Notes: generated by a model from the letters alone, not told the origin. 64,000 nt of DNA from Sinonovacula constricta (GCA_007844125.1 CM017563.1:20640920-20704919); one strand, 5' to 3'. Counted from the first letter of the stretch, positions 12,456-27,000 are shown. Translations and numbers: made by a program.

Positions 12456-13054
12456 CCTCAAATTGCTTTGTTAGAATAGCATGAATAATCTATGTACCGC
12501 AACTGACATATTCTTCTATGATTAGATTTGTCTCTATACAGGAATTATTATTGAAAATTCCTATTTTTTTTTTGCTTTTATATGGCAATGTGTATGGTCG
12601 ACCAGATGAGAATATATAAAGGCGATCGACAAAGTTTACAAGACATTTTTGGTATATTTCGAACATTGTTAATTTCTGCATGACTTCATGTCAGAGGTAC
12701 CTATAACTACTAATACGAACCTTATTTACGTTTTCCGCCTAATTTATACGTATTACGAATATACGCACAGAAAAGATTGACGATAATTAAAACGGAATGA
12801 GGATTGGTGTGTTTCTTCGTCTAAATATAAATCATGAATAGTGGATGTTTTCATCAAACAGAGATATCCAGTTAGCAAATAACGATTGACAGTTTAGATG
12901 AAATACACCATTCATCAAATACATAAAAGGAAAGATATGTCTAGTAATGCTGTGATTTAAAAGAAATCACAGAGTTCAATCAAATCAACGAAACGTGAAA
13001 GAGCCTTAAACTCAAGCTCATCTGAAATCATTATTTATATATAATAGAAAGTAT
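12456..13054. other. No gene seen
   Basis: AT-rich DNA. One 63-codon minus frame (12490-12681) has no recognisable domain. Confidence 0.4.
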
Positions 13055-13545
13055 TAACAAGAAAACATGCTTGGTTCTTTAAATGGCTCAAACCAGGCTC
13101 CTCTTGAGTAATAGTCCAGTGCTTTACTGACAGCTTGTTAACTTTTTGTTTTATGAATTTGTTAAAGGGAACACCATAACGGCTAAGTTAAAACAACATG
13201 CAATTGGTACAAAATTATTCACAATAGGAAGTACACGACACAGAAGACTGGCCAAAACTACAGCAATTGTCCATTTAGCAAACCCGTCTTAAAAACATGA
13301 GCAAGGAGTCCAGTTTCAAATTACGCTAATTTTCTTCATCGAACGTCCTGTAAAATATATGTATACAAAAATTCAATAAAAAGCAGAAGCTGCTGACATG
13401 AGAAAAATAAAAAAAATGTCAAATGTATTAAAAACAAAACAGGCTTGATTCTACAATGGTTCAAACCAGGCACCTCTTGAGTAATAGTCCTGTGCTTCAC
13501 TGACAGCTTGCTGCTAACTTCCGGTTTTATGAGTTTGTTAAAGGG
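13055..13545. repeat. Two direct copies of a ~120 bp repeat
   Basis: About 13055-13175 and 13427-13545 share TCAAACCAGGC, CCTCTTGAGTAATAGTCC, GTGCTT, ACTGACAGCTTG and TTTGTTAAAGGGAA in order, offset by 373 bp. The intervening sequence is not repeated. On the minus strand GGTGCCTGGTTTGAACC could be a weak B box, so a short SINE fragment is possible but unproven. The 80-codon minus frame at 13336-13578 overlaps the second copy. Confidence 0.7.
13298..13362 (+). repeat. Short duplicate, partner at 15265-15368
   Basis: The order GTCCAGTTTCA, TTACGCTAATTT, CTTCATCGAACGTCCTGTAAA matches CCAGTTTCATATAACG...TTATGCTAATTTCC, TTATCGAACGTCCTGTAAA at 15285-15365, with about 30 extra bases in the second. 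Both copies flank the Tigger-like MITE at 14036-14891, so the MITE may have landed between, or been carried with, a local duplication. Confidence 0.6.
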
Positions 13546-14035
13546 AAGTAATTCGACCACAGATTCGGCGTCGTACACCTGTCAGATCGTCACAATCCTT
13601 CTGGATGGTTGGGCGGAACTGTGACATCGTCAACGCCGGCTGGGTAGAACCAGTTATACACGCCTTGTATTTATTATTGGACCTGAGATGTGTAGCGTTA
13701 CAACATAAATGTGCCATTCAGTATATAATCGGAAAGTCCGTAAACTTATTTAAATAATATGATTAAGAAACACTTGCTAACACTACCCTGGCGTAGTGAG
13801 TTAGCTTTACAATTTCTTTTATGCATGGTTGCAGTTTAGAATCTAAGAATTATTGTCTTTCATCAATATAGTCAAAATATTGAGTATTAATACATGTAAA
13901 ATCTCTTACTGCACATTTATGTGTCGGTAATTTTGTCTCTGTGTGTCTATGTTCACTGACCCGTTTTGATAGCTTGAGAGCAATACCATCGATGCATACC
14001 TAGTTTGTTTGTCACGCAGAAGGAACAGGACGACA

Positions 14036-14891
14036 CAGTCAACTCTCGTTATCTCAAATTTCAAGGGGCCGTAGAAAATAGTTTGAGATATCCGAAATTT
14101 GAGTTATTCGAATTTAATGATAGTTTGTGTAAATCTTAAAAATCTTACCTGCTACACGATGACTGGTAATGACTGAAATTCCTAGTTATATCTGCCACTG
14201 TAAACTAAGTTTCTGCAAGTTTGTGTGGTTTTGCATGTTTAAAGTGTTATTAGATTTTTTACAATGTTATTTAATATTAAGACCGGGTCCTTCATCAGAT
14301 TGCTCGACACTTTCTCTTGTCTGGTCTGTTGCCATAACCAATCTTATTTTTTCAATAATCAGTACGTGTATTTTGGGTAGGTAGTGGAAGAATGATAAAA
14401 TCACTAACGCGACCTGTCATTTTATTTACAAGTTGAGAAGGCCGTGTCAACAAGTTCTCAAAAACTGTTACAACAACAAGTACAAACTGAAAAACACTTT
14501 AATCAGCGTTAATTGATTAACGAAATCAGCTAATTAAACAATAATCGATTACCTCTTCTGTAAATTACGTGACATCCTGATTGCCGATAATTGGCGATAA
14601 AACTCGCGCCCAAATCTTCGCGAGTTTCACGGTAGGTGTGAAAATCACTATTATTGCCGTTTTGCATCTTATAGCAATTTGAAGTTTGAGATAGACCAAC
14701 TGATTTCAACAGTTTTATACGTGTGGGGACAAAGAATTTAGTTTGATATATCCGATAATTTGACACATCCAAATTTGAGTTAAGCGGAGTCGACTATATA
14801 GAAACTGTAGTGAAAAAATAGGACCGTAGAAAACAGTTTGACATAACCGGAAATTTGACATAACCGATTTTGAGATAACGAGAGTTGACTG
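14036..14891. mobile_element. Tigger/pogo-like MITE, about 856 bp
   Basis: The left end starts CAGTCAACTCTCGTTATCTC. The right end (14872-14891) is its reverse complement, giving terminal inverted repeats of about 22-24 bp. The right flank is TA and the left flank is CA, consistent with a TA target duplication in which one base has mutated. The CAGT terminus and TA target are typical of the Tc1/mariner superfamily, and the sub-terminal 'TATCTCAAA..GATATCCGAAATTTGAG' style repeats resemble pogo/Tigger elements. The interior (14110-14700) has no transposase: the frames at 14169-14384 (+) and 14530-14772 (-) show no DDE motif. It is therefore non-autonomous. A second terminus-like sequence sits about 95 bp inside the right end, near 14782-14800. 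Confidence 0.8.
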
Positions 14892-15264
14892 TATTACAGA
14901 GAATAGCTGTCTGTTGTTACCTTTTCTACATTTTAGCATCATTCAGATCGCCAGTTGAATTAATTCGCCGATTTACATGTTTGTCTTCTTTCCTAGTTCA
15001 TACTTTCATTTTCTCAATTTTACTGACAAATTAGTTTTATTATTTTAAGCCAGCGATCAATTAAATTGCTTTTGGTAGGGCAAATCAACGGGCCTGCCAG
15101 CATTATAGAAAACTTTTAATATTGGGCCTATAAATTTCTTACAAGTTATGACATTTAAAGAAATTCTCGACGCAAAAGTCATACCTAAGATCAAACTCCT
15201 ACCTGCGACTGTCAGACCAGTGGTACAACACGTCATCTATTACAGCCCTTATCATTATTGTACG

Positions 15265-15368
15265 CACAAGAAAATGATTCGGGATCCAGTTTCATATAAC
15301 GATCGTAGTCGTTTAATCAATTTAAAATTATGCTAATTTCCTTTATCGAACGTCCTGTAAATATATAA
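15265..15368 (+). repeat. Partner of the 13298-13362 short duplicate
   Basis: See the entry at 13298. The 62-codon frame at 15148-15336 enters this segment and has no recognisable domain. A plausible-looking run (FKEILDAKVIPKIKLLPATVRPVVQHV) precedes it, but it has no support from the other copy. Confidence 0.55.
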
Positions 15369-16235
15369 CTTTATGTGATTAATATATTTTAGCATTACAT
15401 TTTCTTTAAATTGTAAACTAACAGCTGCAACAAGTAAACAAAACACTGATGCAACGTTATACATGTATTATATATAATAAAACACATTATTATGAAAACG
15501 ACAACACTAATATGGGCAACCCTTATTAATACACTTTAGAGTCACAATCAATCAAATACAATTTCTCACATTTTCACAATGAATTTGTTAAACTTTGAAA
15601 TCGTATAGTTTTCTAGCCCTAAATGTTTTCTCGCACCGCGTGAAGACGTGCTAGTCAGAGAGTACATAACTTAGCTTCGCTATAGATTGTTTAATAAACA
15701 AAACTTGCAGTTATGAAGAAATAAATAAATAAGCTCTATGACAAATATGTACTGGAGACGTTTTTGAAGCAGTACTTACTAGATTATTGTTTGAACAACA
15801 CATATTTACTTAACAAAACACGGTACTACTTTGTTTTGAGGATTAAAATATCAATATATTAATATAAAAAACAGCAGCAGATAGCGTAGACGTTTATGGT
15901 TTGTTTGAATATTTATGGCTTATTTACATGTATTATTTTGCTTTACAAAGCTCTTTATATACAGTTGCTTAATTAGACAATAGTGAACTATAGAACAAAA
16001 GTGCGCTTATTTTATAAAAGCAATCTACAGGTGATTTGTAAACACTTTACTTTGAAAGTCGGTGCTTGACTTTAAATCACATAAAATGCAGCCAGTAATT
16101 ACAATTGCAAAAGACATTCGAGTACAACTTCAAAAGGCATTTAGACATTTTAGGAAATATTGTATCGCAACCTAACACGCAAAACAAACACGTGATTCTG
16201 GTTATTTTTTGTTTTGATTTTGAGATACATCTCCG

Positions 16236-16404
16236 CAACCAGTTATGATCATTGTAGCGACCTCCAGTTGTTTTGATGGAGGGAGACCCTACACAGATGT
16301 CTGGGTAGAACCACCGGCGCACAGCAGGGTAGGTATAATACCCTCACACTTTACGTCCTTCGCTCCGAACTGGATTCGAACATACGCCGTGAGAGGCTAA
16401 GCAG
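16236..16404 (-). repeat. tRNA-derived SINE, family B, head lost
   Basis: It aligns with 3167-3340: GATCAT..TAGCGA, the CCAGTTGTTTTGATGGAGG stretch, GATGTCTGGGTAGAACCACC, TTTACGTCCTTCG, GGATTCGAAC (minus-strand B box GTTCGAATCC) and GAGAGGCTAAGCAGTC. Homology stops at GCAGTC near 16404, exactly where a CTGT array starts. The A-box end of the SINE is thus missing or replaced. Confidence 0.8.
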
Positions 16405-17036
<632 letters not shown>

Positions 17037-17779
17037 ATAAAATGTCTACAATAAGAATGCAACTAGGCATTGTGCATATGTTATGAGTCACGCGCGGAGC
17101 TCCATCGTGTCGCATTTCGGATGTATTTATTAAATTCTATGATGTTTAAGAAAGTAAACTTTAATTCTAGGATATATATGATCAAATTATACGAAATTTC
17201 TAAAGGATATATTTGAAGGAAAATTGCTTCAGACATCTGTAGGAACCATTACAACAAAATATACATAATATTTATCCGTACAAATGTTGTCCAGGATAGA
17301 TATTACACAATAATTATGCGTATTGGATAATACTATCTTAAGTATAGGACAGGCCCTTGTATTTCGAACAAAACTATACTTTGGTATCTTGTTTAAAATT
17401 CTCTCGGAGGTTGATAATATTGTCTGTAATCAACTTCAGAATGAGTATTTTAATTATCCATGCACAATTGTGTAATACAGTGTCTCGATTCTTAGATAGT
17501 TGAATTGTTTACAATCTATACATTAGTTCATTATATAAACAATCTAGGTATGTTACTTCAGAAACAGTTTGTTGCAAGTACAGTAAATATGTTTACTTGG
17601 TACACTGTGCACTGCGATTACTGACACAACACATAAATCATATTGTTTTATTCAGTCTGTATGTGACGATGTCTACTTCTGATAAATACCCGATGAAGCA
17701 GCAATGAAATATTCCCTCTCACACAATAGGCTAATTTATCATTAAACATCGCAGTATGCTAACAACAAAAATCAGCACC

Positions 17780-18098
17780 GGACCTGGTAGCGCTATCGGT
17801 AGAGTGTCGGCTTCAGGTACGGAAGGCCACGGGTTCGATCCCCGTCCGCGACATCCCAAAGTCGTTAAAATGGTAGTGTTATAGCACCCTTAATAACGCT
17901 CAAGCAAATATAAGGGTAGTTCAAAGATAATATGAAAGTAGGTCCGGTGTCAGGATAATGTGTCTGGGTGTGGTATTAGGCCAGGTGTCCACGGTGTGCT
18001 ATACACAGTAAAGGCAGCACTATATCTGCTCCAAGTGGACACCGTCTCCAGGTAACTGAAATACAATAGTGGGACGATAAATCCAACAAACATAAAAC
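17780..18098 (+). repeat. tRNA-derived SINE, family A, copy 3
   Basis: Head GGACCTGGTAGCGCTATCGG, B box GGGTTCGATCCCC (perfect), then TCCGCGACATCCCAAAGTCG and the shared family A body. It ends GGGACGATAAATCCAACAAA. The body holds an ~20 bp insertion (TTCAAAGATAATATGAAAGT) relative to the 7570 copy. It is the best-preserved B box of the three. Confidence 0.88.
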
Positions 18099-18854
18099 AG
18101 CATAGTTATAGGTATAAACGGTGTATGAAATTCCTTAATCATACTTTCGTGTTAATTATTTGGAGCCAGTACGCAAAATGTTCATTGAAAATGTATGTAA
18201 AGTTTTAAGATGACCAAAGTAAGCTGTCATGCAAACAAAAGACCAAAAACTGAAATAGATGCATTTGCAGAACAAACATTAGTAATATGTTCTCTACTGA
18301 GTCCAGTTTTAATCGACCATCAAAGCCGAGACTTTGTGGATACTTAAATATTTTAAGCCTGATTGTTCATTTTGAACTTGCAAATTATAATTGATAATAT
18401 AGATGTTTCAATATACACGAATAGAACAAAAAAGACAACAATATCTGTCTGAATTATCATATATATTTATCAAGTCTTCTTAACAAAATAGAATCATCTT
18501 TAAAAGTTTATTATTTGAAAACTAATACAGTTTATCTAGTTTTATAGAAAGTGGCGGTATAATTTCTTAATTTCATTTTATTTCGGGATAACTATTTAAT
18601 TCCACAACAAAGTATTAATTTAATTTAAGGATGGACATTGGACTTTGGTTCCTAATTTCATCTTCACATGAACAAGATGCTACAACCATTTACTCTTCTC
18701 TGATCTTGTTTTTTCTTGATTTAAGTTTAATTTCACCAATAATCAACCATTTTTTGTGTAGTTTTTATGATTGAAATGATACCTCTTTCTGTTCTAAACA
18801 CTATGTGGACATAATTTTTAATGGCGTCATTACTTTCGTCATAACTTATCAAAG
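18099..18854. other. AT-rich DNA, no gene seen
   Basis: No supported frame or repeat. Confidence 0.4.
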
Positions 18855-19170
18855 AAGACATCAGCGCTATGACATCTTGTATTCAAATAGATTAGTTTTC
18901 TTTTAATTGCTTGCATTTGAGAAACTCGTCAGAAAGTGCGCGGTTAGAGCTCTGTAAAACCGGTTTAAGCAACCCAGTCGGCCCATATTAGCGACTGACC
19001 GTTTCGAGGCGGTAACTGTCGGCTTTGCTTTTTTCGTTAAATGACTCATCACAAAATTGTTTTCGCTTTTCACTTGTCTTGCATGTGCAATACCTTTGTC
19101 CTGTGCCTTTACGGAGTTTAGTATATGTTGCAATGTTGCAATGTTCATAGGACTTTTCATATATTCTTAT
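18855..19170 (-). repeat. Repeat C, copy 2 (-)
   Basis: On the minus strand: AAAGTCCTATGAACATTGC, GACAAAGGTATTGCACATGC, ACAGTTACCGCC, AACGGTCAGTCG, GGGCCGACTGGG, TTGCTTAAACCGGTTTTACA and GAGCTCTAACCGCGCACTTT. The match to copy 4 at 28938-29235 continues to about 18855, so this pair shares flanking sequence as well. The 85-codon minus frame at 18903-19160 is entirely this repeat. The left edge of the 4.88 kb tandem duplication falls inside it at about 18960. Confidence 0.75.
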
Positions 19171-22100
19171 TGATTTGCTCGTTTAAATAATCGAATACTA
19201 TTTTGAGCCAATTGGCAACGTTCATCTGTTTATAGGAAGTTAAAACCATCACACATGTCATGGAATCCTCACCAACAATGAGCAGGTCACTTGGAAAATG
19301 CCTCACATAAGAATTTACAGATCCGACCAGACTTTAACCACGATGCAATGGGGACGTACAGATTGTTTTCAAATGAATGCCTGTGGGTTCCTTTCTATAA
19401 AAGCGAATTCGATATTTTTGTGAACTGCTATTACATTTGCTCCTATTTTATTTGTTGATAATATTTTATGTATATACACTAATCCGAAATTTACCAATAT
19501 TATAGCTTGAATTACAATGCACAAGCTGTCAGTACGATGGTTAAAAAGAACATTTATAAATTATTACAAATTTAACAATAAGTTACACCTGCATATGGTA
19601 TCATACTAGAAATAATCCTTATTTTTCGTTTGTGTGATATAATAATTAGTGTTTCAACTGTAGCAGGTGTCATTTCAGACACATACTTGTACTATTTTGT
19701 TAAACTACTATTTTTGTACTACATTCAGTACTTGTTCTTGATCTTTTGTATCATCTAGCGACTCATTTACAGTGTGGATGTTAATCATTAATGCAATTTT
19801 TATAAATGAATGTCATATAGCCTTAGATGTAATCTTTGCAACGACAGGTTTGTCTCATATTGTTTGATTCACCTGTCCGTTTTTTGTTAGTAAGCCAATG
19901 TACTTTATATGTCAGGAACTGGTATTGTTGTAAAGATCTCACGAATTTAACTGTTAAAATGTGAAAGTTGTTTTTAATAATTAGCATTATAACTCTAAAA
20001 GAAGTGAAATGACGCCCAGTTTTTCTATTAATAAGTGTGGCATGAACATGTTGACTTAGTAGCACAATTATTTACACGAAGTATCTAATGAGGAATAATT
20101 ATAATAATCCAGCTGACATATAAAATTTCATCTTTGGACCAGACGACTTTTATTTCCATTTATATTTTTAATGAATAGATTAACAATATGATTTATTCAG
20201 CCGTCCTTTTTCATTAAATTTTACAATTAATTATTCTCGTTTATGACACCTGTTGTGTAACACTATCATTATTAAGTCATCACACTTTTAGCAAGATTTT
20301 ATTATTTTAATATTAGTCATTAAGCATATATCTAAATGTCATTTGCACTTTATAATTCAGCTGTTCTTACACACCTTAATCCTAATTTGAAATTTATGCA
20401 AAATATTATTTTCTTGACAATCTGATATATAAAAGTGAATAAAAGAAGTTAGAAACATCTTTCATCAAAGTCCAGTATTAAACATTTAGATAATGGCAAC
20501 ATTATTATCATTTAAAATATACTGTTTAAAAAGTGAAGACTGTTTTACATATAATATCTAAAAAGTATTCACCAGAAACAGTAGATTAAATTGAAAATGT
20601 TTCTTATCTTGATAAAGATTTGTTTAGCGTACATAAAATACAAATCAACTTTTTGACCTTATCATTCTCATTTAGCATATATGAGTGCACTGTATTTTTT
20701 ATGGTTTGTGCCAATAGAAATCTCGGAGTCAACAGCGCACTGAAAGGGTTGACACGATCAGAAAATATAATGTTAGAACGTATTTTGTAATATAAGGCAA
20801 TGCGCTCTATACCATACAATACAAAAAAATACACCACAACCTATTTTGGTCCTTTTATTATATTTTGTCACTGAAACTCATGTCCTTTTACCTGGTTTGC
20901 TAGACGAAAATGGTAATTTCACCTAAATTTGGGCCCTGAAATAGGTCCTGATTTTCTTGACTGTAGAATATTTTATGTGTGTTATTTTTGGATCTCCGTT
21001 GTTTTATCTCGTTTGGTCGTTAAACATTAGATAATGTTTATTGCAATTATTGCATTTAATTTATTGTTTTAGGGAGATGGATAGAAACCATAGAATTAAG
21101 CTTCGAAACAAAAGACTAAAGCATACATTTAGAAACATTGAATTATGGATAAATAATTGCCATCTCTCATTATAGTTTGGGCTGTTGTGAGCCTTTCATT
21201 TGGGTTACAGTGTTAATTAAAGGACTCGTTTATTAAGAACAAAGTTAACGGTATAATTATATAAGGTTCAGAAAATAAACATGTCATCTCAGGCACATAC
21301 TTGATTATTTGTTCTTTGTTTGTTTTATCTTCAACACAAACATCAATTGTTATTCTGTTATATTATAGGCAACAGAGTATCCGTGATTATTAATTTTTAG
21401 GAGGAATTGTTAGACATAAGTTTTCATTGTAGTGAAAGTAACAACAAATATTCCAGACTCCATATTTTGACTTCAAACACTATAGTTTTGTATTTTTGAT
21501 CAGAATAGTTTTTTTTGCTATTTTATTGTTATTGTTACATGTTTTTATGTTTTAATACAGAATGATTTTATGACCGTTGCAACAATTTTGTATCTGCAAA
21601 TAGTCATCACTGAATTATGCAGTTAGTGAACATAAATGGAACAAAAACCCAGAGGGGCTAAGTGGGAAATGTCTTTGCTCGAAATTGATAATTAAAATCA
21701 AATAACCGAAAATAGGCATAAATGAAACGGTAAATTAGTTTCGGTGTAAGATCGCAGTTTATTTCTCATTGTGAGCCTAGAAAGTAATATTTTCACTCGT
21801 GGCTTCAGCAATTATTTTCTATATACATTATAATATAAGCGTTGTACGTACAGATTTCTTCTTAATAATTCTAGAGACTCTTTGGCTAAAATAATTACTA
21901 AAATTAATATTCTGGGCGTTAGTAATTCGGATACTGCGATTTGTTAAAACTATTTTTGACATTAGGCATAAATATAATACAATGTTCTTATTTGTGTTTA
22001 TTGCGTATCGTTTAATGTATCGTCCTCATGCAATGTCATCGCAAATGTCATTTCTATTACTTTGAATAAAAAGTAATTGGACCCACGTTTTGTGCACTTC

Positions 22101-23841
22101 AGATGAATGAATGTATTCATAGATACGAACACTAAAATATACTATAACCGCTCACACATTATTATACATTTATTTTACACCCAGGTGTCATAAGATAGTA
22201 AAATAGACCCAACACTGCGACATTTATGCTATTTACTGGTTTTATCGTCAAACTGCAGAACCTAAAATATAATCAAGAACTAGGAGATTATGATTCTCCT
22301 GATGAAAGAGAAATCAGCGTGCAATTTAAGGTTCATTTTCATGTGAAGACCCTGCATATAAGAAGTACATACAAAATATGTAAACAATGTCTGAAACATT
22401 CTCCGACGGTAATCGGTACCACAGCTTATTGTTGTGTAATTAGCTTGTTTTTCTTCATTTACAGATTTTATTTGCTTTGCTCGTTTTGTTGAATGTCACG
22501 TCACAGATTTGTCGTTACGTTTACATTTGGCTTGCATGTGAATACCTTTATTAAAGAATTTCTCTAATATTGGTCCCGAAAACGTTTTTTTTTTTAAATT
22601 GTCATTTCATTTAGAAAAAGGGATGTACATGTATAATGAATTTGGCTGTTCTACTATGTAACATCCTAAATCCATTCGAAGCAATATGTACAGGAATGGC
22701 AATATGATATTTATTTCTTTGGTCATAGTGTCGTGAAGAAGCTATTCTTAATGAAGTCTGGTGGATGCCGTAAAAGTGTCACCGTTTAAGTACTCCTTCA
22801 ACTTGACATTCAATTTTTATAATTAATATCTTAATAACAAGGACGGTAGAAATCACATGATAAACAAGAAAATAATGATACATATTTCTTTACATACAAA
22901 CCGCATTGTCGTAACGTAGTCATGGTTACTTTATTAGCGAATACTCTAAATACTTTTTCATATTCTGTCATTATGCTTACCCTATATTGTCATGTCTGTA
23001 AGAATTAATCTAATTTAGATGCATAAAAAGATACAGTGAATACATGAACTTTACTTTTGTGCTATGTATTTTTTAATAACTGTAATCAAACGATATCTGT
23101 ATTATTGAAATTTAATGATAAACGGTGACTGAAATATCACATGCCAATAGAAAAAAATGATTTATTTAAAAACAACAACTGATTTCTTTCTGTTAAACGA
23201 TAATTTGAAGTATAAAGTAAACATATTTGTTCGACTATCACAGTTGTAAATTTATTTATAGCTGCGTCAATGTAATATATCTTTCTCATTGGACTTCCCG
23301 TTTCTCTAAAGTTGTAGTTATTTATATATTTTTTAAATAATCTATTATATTTCTTATGACAATGCATGTTCCCGAGGGAAAATGATCATGCGCTTACGCT
23401 TTTTAAAATTTATTTCGATGTGCGTCTTAAAAGGAAGATTGATTCAGATTTTAACTTGCAGATGAAACCTGTTTGTTTATTATTTATAGTTCATTATCTA
23501 ACAGTTTATGGCGTAGAGGTTTGTTTGGTAACTACCATTAAAGTAATCTTAGTAGATATTTTTCTAAAACGCAAATATTAACTACACTAGTTTTAACTTA
23601 GCATCTTGAATGTTTTAAGGAAAAAATACATGGACACCACTGCATATTATGTTGTATTCAAAGATTCTGGTATCTGTAAGAGGCTTTCTGGGTGTCAATA
23701 TTGGAGCTTTAGCAAATTCACAACTGGCAAAAGTGAGTCTAGATATTATTATATAATGAGGACATTATTTACATTGTTTTTATACAGTTAGTGATTAGGT
23801 CCCAGTTTAAATTATTCACATTTGCGTAAAGTTTATTGAAA
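18961..23841 (+). repeat. 4.88 kb tandem duplication, copy 1
   Basis: Base-for-base alignable with 23842-28724 with scattered single-base changes and a few short indels. The offset is 4882 bp at the left edge. Copy 1 has an extra ~9 bp (GTAACACTA) near 20257. The copy starts inside repeat C at CCGGTTTAAGC. It contains no supported gene: the frames at 19823-20065, 20604-20837, 22226-22492 and 23137-23367 recur in copy 2 but not in the older block II counterpart. Confidence 0.95.
22440..22560 (-). repeat. Eroded repeat C fragment
   Basis: TTTGCTTTGCTCGTTTTGTTG, GTCACGTCACAGATTTGTC and GGCTTGCATGTGAATACC correspond in order to the middle of repeat C as seen at 29090-29160. The same fragment recurs at about 27335-27450 in the tandem copy, so it predates the duplication. 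Confidence 0.5.
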
Positions 23842-24052
23842 CCGGTTTAAGCACCCCAGTCGGCCCATATTAGCGACTGACCGTTCCGAGGCGGTAACTG
23901 TCGGGTTTGCTTTTTTCGTTAAATGACTCATCACAAACTTGTTCTTGCTTTTCACTTGTCTTGCATGTGCAATACCTTTGTCCTGTGCCTTTACGGAGTT
24001 TAGTATATGTTGCAATGTTGCAATGTTCATAGGACTTTTCATATATTCTTAT
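23842..24052 (-). repeat. Repeat C, copy 3 (-), truncated by duplication junction
   Basis: This is the tandem-duplicated remainder of copy 2. Its minus-strand 3' part (the GAGCTCTAACCGCGCACTTT end) is missing because the duplication edge cut through it. The 69-codon frame at 23833-24042 is this repeat. Confidence 0.85.
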
Positions 24053-27000
24053 TGATTTGCTCGTTTAAATAATCGAATACTATTTTGAGCCAATTGGCAA
24101 CGTTCATCTGTTTATAGGAAGTTAAAACCATCACACATGTCATGGAATCCTCACCAACAATGAGCAGGTCACTTGGAAAATGCCTCACATAAGAATTTAC
24201 AGATCCGACCAGACTTTAACCACGATGCAATGAAGACGTACAGATTGTTTTCAAATGAATGCCTGTGGATTCTTTTCTATAAAAGCGAATTCGATATTTT
24301 TGTGAACTGCTATTACATTTGCTCCTATTTTATTTGTTGGTAATATTTTATGTATATACACTAATCCGAAATTTGCCAATATTCAAGTTTGAATTACAAT
24401 GCACTAGCTGTCAGTACGATGGTTAAAAAGAACATTTAAAAATTATTACAAATTTAACAATAAGTTACACCTGCATATGGTATCATACTAGAAATAATCC
24501 TTATTTTTCGTTTGGGTGATATAATAATTAGTGTTTCAACTCTAGCAGGTGTCATTTCAGACATATATTTGTACTATTTTGTTAAACTACTATTTTTGTA
24601 CTACATTCAGTACTTGTTCTTGATCTTTTGTATCATTTAGCGACTCATTTTAAGTGTGGATGTTAATCACAAATGCAATTTTTATAAATTAATGTTATAA
24701 AGTCTTAGATGTTATCTTTGCAACGACAGGTTTGTCTCATATTGTTTGATTCACCTGTCCGTTTTTTGTTAGTAAGCCAATGTACTTTATATGTCAGGAA
24801 CTGGTATTGTTGTAAAGATCTCACGAATTTAACTGTTAAAATGTGAAAGTTGTTTTTAATAATTAGCATTATAACTCTAAAAGAAGTGAAATGACGCCCA
24901 GTTTTTCTATTAATAAGTGTGGCATGAACATGTTGACTTAGTAGCACAATTATTTACACGAAGTATCTAATGAGGAATAATTATAATAATCCAGCTGACA
25001 TATAAAATTTCATCTTTGGACCAGACGACTTTTATTTCCATTTATATTTTTAATGAATAGATTAACAATATGATTTATTCAGCCGTCCTTTTTCATTAAA
25101 TTTTACAATTAATTATTCTCGTTTATGACACCTGTTGTATCATTATTAAGTCATCACACTTTTAGCAAGATTTTATTATTTTAATATTAGTCATTAAGCA
25201 TATATCTAAATGTCATTTGCACTTTATAATTCAGCTGTTCTTACACACCTTAATCCTAATTTGAAATTTATGCAAAATATTATTTTCTTGACAATCTGAT
25301 ATATAAAAGTGAATAAAAGAAGTTAGAAACATCTTTCATCAAAGTCCAGTATTAAACATTTAGATAATGGCAACATTATTATCATTTAAAATATACTGTT
25401 TAAAAAGTGAAGACTGTTTTACATATAATATCTAAAAAGTATTCACCAGAAACAGTAGATTAAATTGAAAATGTTTCTTATCTTGATAAAGATTTGTTTA
25501 GCGTACATAAAATACAAAGCAACTTTTTGACCTTATCATTCTCATTTAGCATATATGAGTGCACTGTATTTTTTATGGTTTGTGCCAATAGAAATCTCGG
25601 AGTCAACAGCGCACTGAAAGGGTTGACACGATCAGAAAATATAATGTTAGAACGTATTTTGTAATATAAGGCAATGCGCTCTATACCATACAATACAAAA
25701 AAATACACCACAACCTATTTTGGTCCTTTTATTATATTTTGTCACTGAAACTCATGTCCTTTTACCTGGTTTGCTAGACGAAAATGGTAATTTCACCTAA
25801 ATTTGGGCCCTGAAATAGGTCCTGATTTTCTTGACTGTAGAATATTTTATGTGTGTTATTTTTGGATCTCCGTTGTTTTATCTCGTTTGGTCGTTAAACA
25901 TTAGATAATGTTTATTGCAATTATTGCATTTAATTTATTGTTTTAGGGAGATGGATAGAAACCATAGAATTAAGCTTCGAAACAAAAGACTAAAGCATAC
26001 ATTTAAAAACATTGAATTATGGATAAATAATTGCCATCTCTCATTATAGTTTGGGCTGTTGTGAGCCTTTCATTTGGGTTACAGTGTTAATTAAAGGACT
26101 CGTTTATTAAGATCAAAGTTAACGGTATAATTATATAAGCAACGTCTACCGTCGGTTCAGAAAATAAACATGTCATCTCAGGCACATACTTGATTATTTG
26201 TTCTTTGTTTGTTTTATCTTCAACACAAACATCAATTGTTATTCTGTTATATTATAGGCAACAGAGTATCCGTGATTATTAATTTTTAGGAGGAAGTGTT
26301 AGACATAAGTTTTCATTGTAGTGAAAGTAACAACAAATATTCCAGACTCCATATTTTGACTTCAAACACTATAGTTTTGTATTTTTGATCAGAATAGTTT
26401 TTTTTGCTATTTTATTGTTATTGTTACATGTTTTTATGTTTTAATACAGAATGATTTTATGACCGTTGCAACAATTTTGTATCTGCAAATAGTCATCACT
26501 GAATTATGCAGTTAGTGAACATAAATGGAACAAAAACCCAGAGGGGCTAAGTGGGAAATGTCTTTGCTCGAAATTGATAATTAAAATCAAATAACCGAAA
26601 ATAGGCATAAATGAAACGGTAAATTAGTTTCGGTGTAAGATCGCAGTTTATTTCTCATTGTGAGCCTAGAAAGTAATATTTTCACTCGTGGCTTCAGCAA
26701 TTATTTTCTATATACATTATAATATAAGCGTTGTACGTACAGATCTCTTCTTAATAATTCTAGAGACTCTTAGGCTAAAATAATTACTAAAATTAATATT
26801 ATGGGCGTTAGTAATTCGGATACTGCGATTTGTTAAAACTATTTTTGACATTAGGCATAAATATAATACAATGTTCTTATTTGTGTTTATTGCGTATCGT
26901 TTAATGTATCGTCCTCATGCAATGTCATCGAAAATGTCATTTCTATTACTTTGAATAAAAAGTAATTGGACCCACGTTTTGTGCACTTCAGATGAATGAA

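Noticed and set aside
18903..19160. Conserved 60-85 residue family (also 23833, 28962, 43512)
   Set aside because: All are translations of repeat C, in different strands relative to the window and with frame breaks between copies.
22226..22492. 88-codon frame, conserved at 27117-27362, as a small gene
   Set aside because: The agreement only reflects the recent tandem duplication. The older counterpart at 40262 stops after 12 codons.
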